DNA of 64,000 bases from NCBI RefSeq assembly GCF_001592735.1, contig NZ_LUKE01000001.1:1585018-1649017 (forward strand), in the 5' to 3' direction. Below, one piece after another: positions 26,271 through 35,746 of this stretch. The DNA is from Bdellovibrio bacteriovorus (GTDB lineage Bacteria > Bdellovibrionota > Bdellovibrionia > Bdellovibrionales > Bdellovibrionaceae). Within the stretch, counting starts at the first letter, position 1; the number at the start of each line of letters is the position of its first letter. Made by a program: the position numbers and the translations under genes. The notes beneath the pieces are model-generated. The model was not told the DNA's origin. It did not search any database and worked only from the letters and a program-made list of their open reading frames with translations.

Positions 26271-26498
26271 TTAAATTTGTGCCGAACTGTGAGGGCGGTC
26301 GTATTTTTTAAGCAAAGAGACCAATTGATCCTTTACTTCTTCTTCATGCAAACCGCACTTTGCTTGAACAAGCCCATAGATAGACTTTACACTTCCGCGA
26401 GTGCGCTCAATTTCTTCAATTGAAATGTCATCCCACGTTTTGTGAAGTTCTACCTTGAGAGAATTCCATTTTTCTTTTGGTATTTGCGTGTTCATCAT
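26271..26498 (-). CDS. CsbD-like small stress protein
   Basis: A 75-residue helical protein. KWNSLKVELHKTWDDIS, then RTRGSVKSIYGLVQAKCG and EEEVKDQLVSLLKKYD follow the CsbD/YjbJ pattern (tryptophan spacing, GxxxxxYG, helix of EE..K). CsbD proteins are abundant under general stress; their biochemical role is unknown. The start is ATG 26498, with AGGAG seven bases upstream; the open frame extends further but without a ribosome site. Confidence 0.7.
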   Translation of the reverse strand: MMNTQIPKEKWNSLKVELHKTWDDISIEEIERTRGSVKSIYGLVQAKCGLHEEEVKDQLVSLLKKYDRPHSSAQI

Positions 26499-26680
26499 AT
26501 GTACTCTCCTTGAGTAACGTAGGAGTGACATAGCAGGAATGGTTCCAAGCGTGAGATCGAATGTATTTGAGTACAAGCAAAAAGGGCCTTAAAATCGGGG
26601 AATTAATCCCCAATGGCGGGGCATTAATAATTGAAAAAGCATTGATGACAACTTGAGCCAAAAATCCGAAGCTTGTCTGT

Positions 26681-27601
26681 GTGAGGGCGTTAAAGAAGTT
26701 TCTTATATTAATATTAGTAGCGGGATTGTTATCAACACAGTCTATCTGGGCTGCCGAAGATCCACCAAAAGAAGTTGAAACATCTTATCTTGAGCAAACC
26801 AGAGCCGTCGTTTCGCAAAACGTGATTCGTCTTTCTGATAGTATCGATTCCCTGTTTGGAAATACCCAATACGAAGATAGATACAATTCGAGCACCTTAC
26901 ATGTATCACAAACCGTATACATGAAAGACGGCGTGCCCGGTGCAGATAGTTTAGAGGCCTCGTTAAATTTAGATCTACCCAATTTAAAAAAATTGGAAGG
27001 TCGCATTCGCGATTACTTTCTTTCTTCCGAGGAAAAACGGGCGGCAACAGGTTCTATTGCCCCTGGTGAAGAAGAATTAAGTTTGTGGGATTTTAATCAA
27101 GAAAGTGGAGTGATCGTGGCGTTGCCGGTGGATTACTTCCTTCGCCTGCGGGCGCGCCGTGAGATACTGACCGATCGTTTTGGACATTCTTTTTATCAAC
27201 AAGTGGGCTGGTCTAAAAGTAAAGAATGGGAATCTAAAACATCTCTAACATCAGATTCGGCCTTAAATAGGTACTTACTTTTCCGCTTTATTAACGATTT
27301 TAATTGGGCGATGACTAATAATGAACTGGGTTTCAGCCAAGGTCCGTCTTTGATTTATCAGATGTCTGATACGCGTGGGATTTCTTTTGATTTTCGTTAT
27401 AAAACGGCGATCGAAGCCAACTCATTTTTGACAGATCGACTTATCTTAGGCTCGGTATATCGGCAAGAAACTCCTTTGCAGTGGGTGTATATGTCTGTAA
27501 ACCCAGAAATCGCGTGGGAACGTGGATCTCATTTTCGTCCATTATATAATCTCTATCTGACGTTTGAATTTATTTTTGGTAAAAGGGATGAAAAAGGTTA
27601 G
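26681..27601 (+). CDS. Hypothetical exported protein upstream of parvulin
   Basis: A 306-residue protein starting GTG with a signal peptide (FLILILVAGLLSTQSIWAA). The mature part has long charged helices at first (VSQNVIRLSDSIDSLF) and then many strand-like segments with aromatic residues (FDFRYKTAIEANSFLTDRLILG), ending in an outer-membrane-like FEFIFGKRDEKG. It may be an outer-membrane or periplasmic protein. It lies two bases before a parvulin gene, so both probably share a transcript. No family is recognised. Confidence 0.7.
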   Translation: MRALKKFLILILVAGLLSTQSIWAAEDPPKEVETSYLEQTRAVVSQNVIRLSDSIDSLFGNTQYEDRYNSSTLHVSQTVYMKDGVPGADSLEASLNLDLPNLKKLEGRIRDYFLSSEEKRAATGSIAPGEEELSLWDFNQESGVIVALPVDYFLRLRARREILTDRFGHSFYQQVGWSKSKEWESKTSLTSDSALNRYLLFRFINDFNWAMTNNELGFSQGPSLIYQMSDTRGISFDFRYKTAIEANSFLTDRLILGSVYRQETPLQWVYMSVNPEIAWERGSHFRPLYNLYLTFEFIFGKRDEKG

Positions 27602-27603
27602 AA

Positions 27604-27876
27604 ATGAAAATCACCGTAAGTCATATTTTAGTACGTCATCAATATGAAGCCGAAGATATCTTGCGCGCTTTAGAAAACGGGAAAAGCTTTGAAGAGCTTG
27701 CTCGTAAACATTCCACTTGTCCTTCCGCGGCGGAGGGTGGGGCGTTAGGAACTTTTGGGTTGGGTCGCATGGATGAAGATTTTGAAGATGCGGCATTTGT
27801 TTTAAACGTCGGAGAAACCACAAAAAAGCCCGTACGCACTAAATTTGGTTATCATATTATTAAGCGCACGGCTTAG
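27604..27876 (+). CDS. Parvulin-type peptidyl-prolyl isomerase (PpiC-like)
   Basis: A 90-residue single-domain parvulin: VSHILVRHQYEAEDIL, the GKSFEELARKHSTCPSA segment, GGALGTFGLGRM and the C-terminal TKFGYHIIKRT. These contain the active-site histidines and the cysteine/methionine positions of the PpiC fold. There is no signal peptide, so it is cytoplasmic like E. coli PpiC. It accelerates cis-trans isomerisation of prolyl bonds. It follows the exported protein by two bases. Confidence 0.93.
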   Translation: MKITVSHILVRHQYEAEDILRALENGKSFEELARKHSTCPSAAEGGALGTFGLGRMDEDFEDAAFVLNVGETTKKPVRTKFGYHIIKRTA

Positions 27877-28006
27877 TTTCACGATACAAAAGCCCAGGAG
27901 TTTGTGGGATTGCAGTTTCTAACTGTGAGAGTTGTCAAATCGTTGAGATGCATTTGGGTTTCTTGCCATAACAGAGGATACTAAAAGCGATTACAGGAGG
28001 TATCAC

Positions 28007-28192
28007 ATGTTAAGAGCAGCCATCGCATTTTTTGTCTTAGCCATTGTCGCCTTTATTTTTGGCGCTTCCGGAATTGCCGGAATGTCTATGGAGATCGGAA
28101 GAATCCTACTCTTTGTCTTCTTGGTCTTGGCCGTGATCAGTTTTGTGATCAATCTTGTTTCGACAAGAGGGTCACGCGGACCGAAGCTATGA
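28007..28192 (+). CDS. DUF1328 small membrane protein (YtjA-like)
   Basis: A 61-residue protein with two hydrophobic helices (AIAFFVLAIVAFIFGASGIAG and ILLFVFLVLAVISFVIN) and a basic tail. The pattern LRAAIAFFVLA...FGASGIAG is characteristic of DUF1328/YtjA. Members are small inner-membrane proteins of unknown role. The AGGAGGT ribosome site eight bases before ATG is excellent, suggesting high expression. A terminator follows at once. Confidence 0.88.
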   Translation: MLRAAIAFFVLAIVAFIFGASGIAGMSMEIGRILLFVFLVLAVISFVINLVSTRGSRGPKL

Positions 28193-28215
28193 ACTAGTTT
28201 CGAGCTCCAGAAAGT

Positions 28216-28248
28216 AAAAAGCCCCGATTCCCGGGGCTTTTTCTTTTT
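28216..28248 (+). terminator. Rho-independent terminator after DUF1328 gene
   Basis: AAAAAGCCCC pairs with GGGGCTTTTT across a seven-base loop and is followed by CTTTTTT. The A-rich arm lets it serve the minus-strand gene as well. Confidence 0.9.
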
Positions 28249-28259
28249 TAGGACGTTTT

Positions 28260-28661
28260 CTAGTCTTCGTCCTCGTCGTAATCATCGTCTTCATCATCAT
28301 CGTCGTCGTCATCTTCATCATCTTCGTCCTCATCATCAAGGTCTTCGTCAGCCTCGATGCGAATCAACCAGCCCTCTTCGTAAGGATCTTCCATAATCAT
28401 GCTTGGATCATCGACAACCTGGTTATTCACTTCAATAACGGTTCCTGATACGGGTGAATAGATATCCAAAGGACCATCATCTGTTTCCAGTGTTCCGATA
28501 ACTACGTCTGAATCTACTTTTTCTTGTTCTGCGGGAAGTTCGACAGAGCTGATTTCTTCGAAATCTTCTAATCCATCTTCATTAATACCGATTGTGATCA
28601 CGCCATCTTCTTCGCGTATCCAAAGATAGCCCATAAAGTTTTTTACGTCGTCAGATGCCAT
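28260..28661 (-). CDS. GcvH-like protein lacking the lipoyl lysine, with acidic tail
   Basis: A 133-residue protein. Residues 8-105 follow the glycine-cleavage H-protein fold: GYLWIREEDGVITIGI, SVELPAEQEKV, then IYSPVSGTVIEVNNQVVDDP and the EDPYEEGWLIRI signature. The lysine that carries lipoate in GcvH, four residues before the DxYSP aspartate, is aspartate here (D62). The last 30 residues are almost all Asp and Glu. So it cannot act as a lipoyl carrier by the normal route. GAGGGAG precedes ATG. It lies about 100 bases after glnA. Function unknown; perhaps a binding scaffold. Confidence 0.75.
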   Translation of the reverse strand: MASDDVKNFMGYLWIREEDGVITIGINEDGLEDFEEISSVELPAEQEKVDSDVVIGTLETDDGPLDIYSPVSGTVIEVNNQVVDDPSMIMEDPYEEGWLIRIEADEDLDDEDEDDEDDDDDDDEDDDYDEDED

Positions 28662-28723
28662 TGTACTCCCTCAAGTTGCAATACATCTGGAATTTTAGGC
28701 GAATTTTTAGGTGCTTGTCCAGA

Positions 28724-28740
28724 GGGGAGATAATCTCCCC
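28724..28740. other. Hairpin after glnA without T-run
   Basis: GGGGAGA (28724-28730) and TCTCCCC (28734-28740) form a tight inverted repeat between the glnA stop and the GcvH-like start. Without a T-run it may protect the glnA mRNA end rather than terminate. Confidence 0.45.
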
Positions 28741-28758
28741 CCGGATTTTAACTGATTA

Positions 28759-30177
28759 TTAGCAATCGTAGTAAAGATGGAATTCGTAAGGAACCGGTCT
28801 TTGTTGAACCGGACGAACTTCTTTGTCGATTTTGTACTGAATCCAAGTTTCGATCATGTCATCGCTGAAAACATCGCCTTTTTTCAAGAAGCTGCTGTTA
28901 GCGGCCAAATTGTTCAAAGACTCTTCTAAAGTTCCTGGAACAGATGGGATTTTTGCGGCTTCTTGGGGGGGCAATCCATAGATATCTTTATCTAGTGGGT
29001 CACCTGGGTGAATTTTATTGATGATACCATCAATACCGGCCATCAAGATCGCGGCCTCCGCTAAATAGATGTTCGCCGTTGGATCTGGAGTACGGAATTC
29101 AATACGTTTTGCTTTCGGATTTGGACCTGAATTCGGAATACGCATTGCCGCAGAGCGGTTTTTAAAGCTGTAAGCCAATTTTGTCGGAGCTTCAAAGCCG
29201 GGAACCAAACGTTTATATGAGTTTGTCGTCGGATTAATAATTCCGCAAAGTGCCGGAGCATGCTTCAACACGCCACCAATATAGTACAACGCCATTTCAG
29301 AAAGACCTGCGTACTTGTTGCCCGCGAAAAGATTTTTTCCATCTTTCCACAAAGACATGTGGATGTGCATGCCTGAACCATTATCGCCGAAGATAGGTTT
29401 TGGCATGAACGTCGCCGTTTTACCATGACGTCTTGCCACGTTTTTAACGATGTACTTAAACCACATCATTTTATCGCCCATGTTCAAAGCAGTATCAAAA
29501 CGGAAGTTGATTTCGCTTTGAGCGGCGGCCACTTCATGGTGATGGCGCTCTACAGTCATTCCCACATTTTCAAGTTCTGCGCAGATTTCAGAGCGAAGAT
29601 CTTGTTGAGTGTCGGTTGGAAGAGCGGGGAAATAACCTTCTTTGGGACGAACTTTGAAACCAAGGTTGTTGCCACCTTCGTCACGGCCCGTGTTCCAAGA
29701 AGCTTCGTCACTGTCGATCATGTAGAACGCAGAGTTTGAAGTTTGTTCGTAACGAATATCATCAAAGATGAAGAATTCAGCTTCTGGTCCAAAGTAAGCC
29801 GTATCCGCAATGCCAGTTGATTGCATATAGGCGATAGCTTTTTTAACAACTTGGCGGGGATCACGATTGTAAGCTTGAAGAGTTTCTGGCAGGCACACGT
29901 CGCAAATCAACGACAGTGTTGGCATTGACATGAAGGGATCCATGATGGCCGTCGTTGCGTCGGGACGGATGATCATGTCAGATTCTTCGATACCTCTCCA
30001 TCCGCGGATCGAGCTGCCGTCGAAGCCAAAGCCTTCTTCAAAAGACTCTTCCGTCAATTGATGAAGGGGGATTGTTAAATGTTGCCAAGTTCCGATCATG
30101 TCACAGAACTTAAGGTCAACCATGCGTGCGCCTTTTTCATTGGCGAACTTCAAAGCGTCTTTTGCGGTCTTAATCAT
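28759..30177 (-). CDS. glnA: Glutamine synthetase, type I
   Basis: A 472-residue GS-I that makes glutamine from glutamate, ammonia and ATP, and the main entry point of nitrogen. Seen are the beta-Grasp domain, [12 protein letters not shown], the metal-binding [22 protein letters not shown], the ATP site [12 protein letters not shown] and [17 protein letters not shown]. The tyrosine of DIYGLPPQE matches the adenylylation site of GS-I-beta enzymes, so control by adenylyltransferase is likely. GGAGG precedes ATG. It follows glnB by 49 bases on the same strand. Confidence 0.97.
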   Translation of the reverse strand: MIKTAKDALKFANEKGARMVDLKFCDMIGTWQHLTIPLHQLTEESFEEGFGFDGSSIRGWRGIEESDMIIRPDATTAIMDPFMSMPTLSLICDVCLPETLQAYNRDPRQVVKKAIAYMQSTGIADTAYFGPEAEFFIFDDIRYEQTSNSAFYMIDSDEASWNTGRDEGGNNLGFKVRPKEGYFPALPTDTQQDLRSEICAELENVGMTVERHHHEVAAAQSEINFRFDTALNMGDKMMWFKYIVKNVARRHGKTATFMPKPIFGDNGSGMHIHMSLWKDGKNLFAGNKYAGLSEMALYYIGGVLKHAPALCGIINPTTNSYKRLVPGFEAPTKLAYSFKNRSAAMRIPNSGPNPKAKRIEFRTPDPTANIYLAEAAILMAGIDGIINKIHPGDPLDKDIYGLPPQEAAKIPSVPGTLEESLNNLAANSSFLKKGDVFSDDMIETWIQYKIDKEVRPVQQRPVPYEFHLYYDC

Positions 30178-30226
30178 CGTGGGGCCTCCGATGTTTGTTG
30201 TGGGGTGTGGTTTAAAATATAATATT

Positions 30227-30565
<339 letters not shown>

Positions 30566-30784
30566 TTAATTCTTTTGTGCAGGTTTGAATGAGCATAGAA
30601 AATAAATTGAAAAAACAAAAGCAAATCATTTCTTTTTATTCTTTTAATAACGCAAAACAAAAAGTGTTACTGCTCTAGAAAAATCACATTTTGACGAATT
30701 TGGTGTTGTTCGACCCTGTGGTTTTTGGTACACACGGCTTCTCTTTTTCGGAAAACCTATATTGTTGTCACGCTCGGGGGGGAT

Positions 30785-31387
30785 ATGACTACAACACGTT
30801 TTTTCGTCTATGGTTCTTTGTGTGAGGGGATGGTTCATTTCGCGAAGATTCAAAATTTCATTGAATCTTCGATATTTGCGCGTATTCAGGGTTCTGCCTA
30901 CCGCTTAAAGGTGGGTTTCCCAGCACTTATTAAAGAAGGACGTGATTTAATTCCGGGGCAGCTGGTCGAACTTAAGGGATCAGAACTGTTGGTAGGTCTT
31001 TTGGATGAATTCTTTGGCTTTAATCGCCAAGACCCAGAAAAAAGTCTTTATTGCCGGGACGAGATCGAAGTTTATCCAGAAGGCGCGACGGAGCCTGTCA
31101 AAGCCTGGGCTTACTTTTTATCTCCAACTAAGTTACCTATGAACGCCGTTAGAATTCCGGGTGGGGATTGGCAGAAGTCTTTAGAAGAAAAGCCTTCGTT
31201 GATTCAACAGCTCACGGAAAAACAAGCGGGTTACATCCAAAGATTAGGAAAATCTGTCGGCCGAGAGATTGTTCCTATTGATTTAGCTCTTTACAGAGAG
31301 CTGATGAACTTGGAATTAATCGTAGATAAAGGGCGCCGTTTGGCACTCTCTAAACTTGGCCAGGAAGTATTTAGACACCTTGCCTGA
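30785..31387 (+). CDS. Gamma-glutamylcyclotransferase-like (AIG2/GGCT fold) protein
   Basis: A 200-residue protein. The N-terminal 120 residues show the GGCT-like fold: FFVYGSLCEGMVHF with the phosphate-type loop, YRLKVGFPALIKEG, and LLDEFFGFN containing the acidic residue. The C-terminal 80 residues are helical (QLTEKQAGYIQRLGKS) and not part of the core fold. Family members cyclise gamma-glutamyl amines, but many have no tested activity. ATG 30785 follows GGGGGG. The 3' end overlaps the next gene. Confidence 0.78.
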   Translation: MTTTRFFVYGSLCEGMVHFAKIQNFIESSIFARIQGSAYRLKVGFPALIKEGRDLIPGQLVELKGSELLVGLLDEFFGFNRQDPEKSLYCRDEIEVYPEGATEPVKAWAYFLSPTKLPMNAVRIPGGDWQKSLEEKPSLIQQLTEKQAGYIQRLGKSVGREIVPIDLALYRELMNLELIVDKGRRLALSKLGQEVFRHLA

Positions 31388-31871
31388 TAATAAAACTCTT
31401 TTCCGCATTGTACTTATTGAGCCCGAGATTCCGCAGAACACCGGAAACATCGGGCGCAGCTGCGTAGCCACAAATTGCGAGCTGCACCTTGTAGGAAAAA
31501 TGGGTTTTGAAATCAACGACACAAATCTAAAACGTGCCGGGCTGGATTACTGGCCCCATTTGACATGGCATCGCCACGCGACGTTCGAAGATTGGTTTAG
31601 CAAGGTCGAAGACACTTCACGCATTTGGCTTTTCACGACGAAAACAAAACGCACTTATTTTGAACCTAAATATCAGCCGGGCGACTGGTTTGTTTTTGGT
31701 AAAGAAACAAAAGGTTTAGATCCAGATTTTCTTTTGCAACACCCAAAGCAAACCGTGACCATCCCGATGATCGGTGAAGGCGCACGCAGTCTTAATTTGG
31801 CCACCAGTGTGGCGATTGCGGCTTATGAAGGTGTTCGTCAAATGAACTATTCAACTTTTAAGGGGGAATAA
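31356..31871 (+). CDS. trmL: tRNA (cytidine/uridine-34 2'-O)-methyltransferase, SPOUT family
   Basis: A 171-residue SPOUT methyltransferase matching TrmL, which 2'-O-methylates the wobble base of certain tRNA-Leu. Motifs are RIVLIEPEIPQNTGNIGRSC, the MGFEINDTNLKRAGLDYW segment, FGKETKGLDP (motif 2) and the knot end IPMIGEGARSLNLATSVAI. The start is uncertain: TTG 31356 or TTG 31380, both inside the previous gene's end. AGGAAG before 31380 is the only ribosome-like site. Confidence 0.92.
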   Translation: MARKYLDTLPDNKTLFRIVLIEPEIPQNTGNIGRSCVATNCELHLVGKMGFEINDTNLKRAGLDYWPHLTWHRHATFEDWFSKVEDTSRIWLFTTKTKRTYFEPKYQPGDWFVFGKETKGLDPDFLLQHPKQTVTIPMIGEGARSLNLATSVAIAAYEGVRQMNYSTFKGE

Positions 31872-32564
31872 ATGAAGTATTTAATTCTGCTGTCTTTATT
31901 TGTCGGTCTTTCTGCTCAAGCAGAAACAAATCCCGACGATCTGGCAAAGCTTTATTCGCCCTTCATTCAAGGTGATGTTTTATACATCAAAGGTCGCATC
32001 GACAGTCATATTTATGACTATTTCGCGCGTGAAGCTAAAGCCATTCAAAAAGTTTCTACCGTAGATTTGAATTCTTTAGGCGGAAATACCGAGTGGGCTT
32101 TGATGGCGGCCGAAAAAATTAAAACGCTAAAACTAAAAACCGTCCTTCATAAAGGAAACTTTTGCGCTAGTGCGTGTACGTATTTATTTGCGGCGGGCTC
32201 TGCGCGAATGGCTGAAAAAGAAACTTGGTTTGGAATTCATGGGGTGCGTTTGGGTGCCGGTTACACGACAAGCTTCAATGGTCTTTGTTTTATTGAAATG
32301 GAAGATGGCACAAGGGTCTTTGAACCCCGTATGAAGGGCTGTCAGGATTTTCTAAATAAATGGTATGCGGTGACTTTGGATTGGACCAATAAAGGTTTTG
32401 ATTTCATGGAATCTAATGGGGTTTCTAAAGATCTTCGCGATACTTATTTTGCAATGCCTGATGACCCAGAGTGGCCTTCGCAATTAAATGTTCTAAGAAA
32501 ACCAGACTGGTTTCTAACAGTCTCGGAAGCAATCAAGTATCGCTTCGTAACAGAGATCCTTTAA
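31872..32564 (+). CDS. Periplasmic ClpP/crotonase-like fold protein
   Basis: A 230-residue exported protein with a signal peptide (ILLSLFVGLSAQA). It shows the serine-protease-like crotonase pattern of COG3904-type proteins: VDLNSLGGNTEWALMAAEKI, then FCASACTYLFAAGSARMA where SxC replaces the usual ClpP serine elbow, and GIHGVRLG. Activity is untested. ATG directly follows the trmL stop, with GGGGG before it, so they are co-transcribed. Its terminator lies inside the convergent ankyrin gene. Confidence 0.72.
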   Translation: MKYLILLSLFVGLSAQAETNPDDLAKLYSPFIQGDVLYIKGRIDSHIYDYFAREAKAIQKVSTVDLNSLGGNTEWALMAAEKIKTLKLKTVLHKGNFCASACTYLFAAGSARMAEKETWFGIHGVRLGAGYTTSFNGLCFIEMEDGTRVFEPRMKGCQDFLNKWYAVTLDWTNKGFDFMESNGVSKDLRDTYFAMPDDPEWPSQLNVLRKPDWFLTVSEAIKYRFVTEIL

Positions 32565-32877
32565 GACGCTGCCACCAAGTTTTTGGTGGCAATTTTTTTT
32601 CTAAAACCTCAATCAGCGCCGTGCGCTTGTAAGCTTTTGCGGCCTGCAGGGGTGTCAATCCATCAAATTCAGATTCAAGAGCGGGATCAGCGCCATTTTC
32701 TAAAAGAAATAGGGCGATATCGTCGTGGCCGGCGATGATGCTTGCGACTAGTGAAGTCGAAAGGATCTCAGGATGTTGGTAATTGGGATTTACACCATTG
32801 ATGATGTGATATTTGACCAGCTCAAAGTCGCCGGAACTCGCCGCTAGGTACATTTCTTTCCAATCGCCTGCTGACAT
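32533..32877 (-). CDS. Ankyrin-repeat protein
   Basis: A 114-residue protein with about three ankyrin repeats: YLAASSGDFELVKYHIINGV, VASIIAGHDDIALFLLENGADP and DGLTPLQAAKAYKRTALIEVL. Ankyrin repeats mediate protein contacts. The C terminus is basic (WWQRLKGSLL). ATG 32877 follows GGGAGG. The 3' end overlaps the convergent periplasmic gene by 32 bases. Longer upstream frame lacks a ribosome site. Confidence 0.85.
   Translation of the reverse strand: MSAGDWKEMYLAASSGDFELVKYHIINGVNPNYQHPEILSTSLVASIIAGHDDIALFLLENGADPALESEFDGLTPLQAAKAYKRTALIEVLEKKLPPKTWWQRLKGSLLRSDT
32571..32600 (+). terminator. Terminator embedded in the convergent ankyrin coding sequence
   Basis: GCCACCAA (32571-32578) pairs with TTGGTGGC (32583-32590) and is followed by AATTTTTTTT. 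It serves the plus-strand gene ending at 32564 while coding for residues near the C terminus of the ankyrin protein. Confidence 0.85.
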
Positions 32878-33067
32878 AATACCTCCCAAAGCGCCGGTAA
32901 ATCTGTATCGTAACCAAATGATGTCAAGGTGAGGACCGAAAAGAGCTGTCTTTGGTCGAGTCTTTGGTGGAAATCTCAATTTCTCGAATGAAATCGCAAC
33001 AATGACGCAGCTAGAAAAGGTCCGTTCGCTTGCACCCGTTGTCTATTTGGGTCTATTCTTGAAAACT

Positions 33068-35746
33068 ATGGTGACACAGATTCTTACAAAAATATTCGGA
33101 ACAAAACACGACCGCGAAATGAAGAAGATCCAACCTTTGGTTGATAAGATCAATTCACTTGAACCTCAAATGAAGGCGTTGTCGGACGATCAACTCAAAG
33201 CCAAGACTCCTGAATTTCAAGAGCGCTTAAAAAAAGGTGAAACGGTCGAAGACATTTTGCCAGAAGCCTTTGCGGTTTGCCGTGAGGCTGCGACTCGTGT
33301 TTTGGGCATGCGCCATTACGATGTTCAGTTAATTGGTGGTATCGTTCTTAATCGCGGCAACATCGCCGAGATGAAAACCGGTGAAGGTAAAACCTTAGTG
33401 GCGACTTTAGCAGTTTATCTGAATGCCCTAACAGGTAAAGGGGTTCACTTAGTCACCGTGAATGATTATCTAGTACGCCGTGATGCTGAGCACATGGGCC
33501 GCTTGTATGGATGGTTGGGTCTTACGACCGGTATCATCGTTCACGGGCTGAACGACCAACAACGTAAAGAAATGTACGCTTGCGATATCACTTATTGCAC
33601 GAACAATGAACTAGGCTTCGATTATCTTCGCGACAATATGAAATTCGATTTGAATGATTACGTTCAGCGCGGTCACAATTTTGCGATTGTGGATGAGTGT
33701 GACTCGATTCTTATCGACGAAGCACGTACGCCATTGATCATTTCTGGTCCAGCAGAATCTTCCACGGACAAATATTTGCAAGTAAATGCGATTGTTCCAC
33801 AACTTAAGCGCGATGTTCATTTCACCATGGAAGAAAAAACCAAAACGGTTTCTTTGACCGATGAGGGAAATGCGAAAGTTGAACAATTGATGGGTCTTTC
33901 AAATCTTTATGACCCGGAAAATATTGAAATTCTTCATCACATGTATCAAGGCCTTAAGGCGCACTATTTGTACCGCCTGGATGTTGAATACATGATTAAA
34001 GATGGTGAAATCGTGATCGTTGACGAATTCACCGGCCGTTTGATGCCGGGTCGTCGTTGGTCTGATGGTCTTCATCAAGCGATCGAAGCCAAAGAAGGTG
34101 TTGAAGTTAAATCTGAAAACCAAACTTTAGCGACCATCACGTTCCAAAACTATTTCCGTATGTACAACAAGCTTTCGGGCATGACGGGTACGGCGGACAC
34201 TGAAGCGGTAGAGTTTAATAAAATCTATAAATTGGCCGTGAATGTGATTCCGACCAATCGTCCAATCAAACGTATTGACGAAGAAGATGTTGTTTATAAA
34301 TCTGAAAAAGCAAAATTCAAGGCGATCACGGCCGACGTTAAAGAGCGTATGGCCAAAGGACAACCAGTTCTCGTCGGTACTGAGTCTATTGAAAAATCAG
34401 AAGCCTTAAGTGCATTCCTTCGTAAAGAAGGCATCAAACATGAAGTGCTAAATGCGAAACAACATGAGCGTGAAGCAGAAATCATTGCTCAGGCGGGCCG
34501 TAAAGGTGCCATTACGATCGCGACCAATATGGCGGGTCGTGGAACGGACATCATGCTAGGTGGTAACGCTGAGATGATGGCTAAAACTGCTGTGGGTAAC
34601 GACGACAGTCCGGAATACCAAGAAATGGTGCAAAAATTAAAAGGCCAGGTCGAAGCGGAACGCGCCGAAGTGCGTGCGCTAGGTGGCTTGTGCATTATCG
34701 GTACCGAACGCCACGAATCGCGTCGTATTGATAACCAATTACGTGGTCGTTCAGGTCGTCAAGGGGATCCAGGCGGATCTAAATTCTATCTTTCATTAGA
34801 AGACAAGTTGATGCGTATCTTTAACGGGGAACGCATTCAAAAAATCATGGAGATGTTAAACATCCCTGAGGATGAGCCGATCACCGCAAAAATGGTGACG
34901 AACGCTATTGAAGGCGCGCAACGTAAAGTCGAAGGCCATAACTTTGATATTCGTAAGAACCTAATGGAATACGATTCTGTTATGAACTCCCAGCGTGGTG
35001 CGATCTATGGCATGCGCCGTAAAGTTCTTGAAGGTCAAGACATCGAAAGAACGACACTTGATTGGTTGGGGGACGTTGTTTCTACTTTGTTAGACACTTA
35101 CGTTCCAGAAAACGTGAAAAAAGAAGAATGGAGCATCGAAGGATTGAACAATTCTTTGTCGCAAACATTCGGCTTTAAAATCGATTTAGAAAATAAACCT
35201 GTGAACTCTGAAACAGTCACCGATGCCGTAAAAGGTGGGGTGAAAACAGTTTTAGATCGTCAAAAAACTTCGATGGGTCCTTTCTTTGAACAAGTTCAAA
35301 AGATGATCTTGCTTCAAAGTATTGATACTCACTGGAAGAATCACTTGTACGTGATTGATAAATTAAAAGAAGGTATTGGTCTGCGCGGTTACGCCCAGAA
35401 GGATCCTTTGATTGAATATAAAAAAGAAGCTTTCAAGGCTTTTGAGAAGTTGAATGAAGTTATTAAAAAAGACGCGATTGAAAAAATCATGCGCGTTCAA
35501 TTAGTAGCTCAACAATCTGAAGAGCAAGTTTTAGAAAGCCTTCGCCCGGATGAGCCAGATTTGGATGGGTTGGATTACTCTTCTTCGACGGAAGCAGATA
35601 TCGGGCATTCACTTCCTGATTCTTCAGCGAATGCGCAACCTGAAAAACGTCGTATGACCTTCCAAAGCGGTCCACGCAATGACGATCGTCCGATGAATCG
35701 CGAAGAACGTCGCCGCATTGAAAAGTCTGGTAAAGGAAAACGCTAA
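33068..35746 (+). CDS. secA: Preprotein translocase ATPase SecA
   Basis: An 892-residue motor that drives proteins through SecYEG. From ATG 33068 the N terminus ([21 protein letters not shown]) aligns with known SecA starts; the open frame extends 22 codons upstream without support. Seen are Walker [23 protein letters not shown], the preprotein-crosslinking region, [13 protein letters not shown] and [10 protein letters not shown]. The C-terminal linker is rich in Asp, Ser and Arg and lacks the usual zinc-binding CxCxSGx8CH tail that binds SecB and phospholipid. The next gene begins directly at the stop. Confidence 0.96.
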   Translation: MVTQILTKIFGTKHDREMKKIQPLVDKINSLEPQMKALSDDQLKAKTPEFQERLKKGETVEDILPEAFAVCREAATRVLGMRHYDVQLIGGIVLNRGNIAEMKTGEGKTLVATLAVYLNALTGKGVHLVTVNDYLVRRDAEHMGRLYGWLGLTTGIIVHGLNDQQRKEMYACDITYCTNNELGFDYLRDNMKFDLNDYVQRGHNFAIVDECDSILIDEARTPLIISGPAESSTDKYLQVNAIVPQLKRDVHFTMEEKTKTVSLTDEGNAKVEQLMGLSNLYDPENIEILHHMYQGLKAHYLYRLDVEYMIKDGEIVIVDEFTGRLMPGRRWSDGLHQAIEAKEGVEVKSENQTLATITFQNYFRMYNKLSGMTGTADTEAVEFNKIYKLAVNVIPTNRPIKRIDEEDVVYKSEKAKFKAITADVKERMAKGQPVLVGTESIEKSEALSAFLRKEGIKHEVLNAKQHEREAEIIAQAGRKGAITIATNMAGRGTDIMLGGNAEMMAKTAVGNDDSPEYQEMVQKLKGQVEAERAEVRALGGLCIIGTERHESRRIDNQLRGRSGRQGDPGGSKFYLSLEDKLMRIFNGERIQKIMEMLNIPEDEPITAKMVTNAIEGAQRKVEGHNFDIRKNLMEYDSVMNSQRGAIYGMRRKVLEGQDIERTTLDWLGDVVSTLLDTYVPENVKKEEWSIEGLNNSLSQTFGFKIDLENKPVNSETVTDAVKGGVKTVLDRQKTSMGPFFEQVQKMILLQSIDTHWKNHLYVIDKLKEGIGLRGYAQKDPLIEYKKEAFKAFEKLNEVIKKDAIEKIMRVQLVAQQSEEQVLESLRPDEPDLDGLDYSSSTEADIGHSLPDSSANAQPEKRRMTFQSGPRNDDRPMNREERRRIEKSGKGKR

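Noticed and set aside
30566-30784. Sigma-54 promoter for glnB-glnA
   Set aside because: No TGGCAC-N5-TTGCA-like sequence was found on the minus strand by reading.
33002-33067. 22-residue N-terminal extension of SecA
   Set aside because: ATG 33068 matches the family N terminus; the extension is not typical, although no strong ribosome site decides it.
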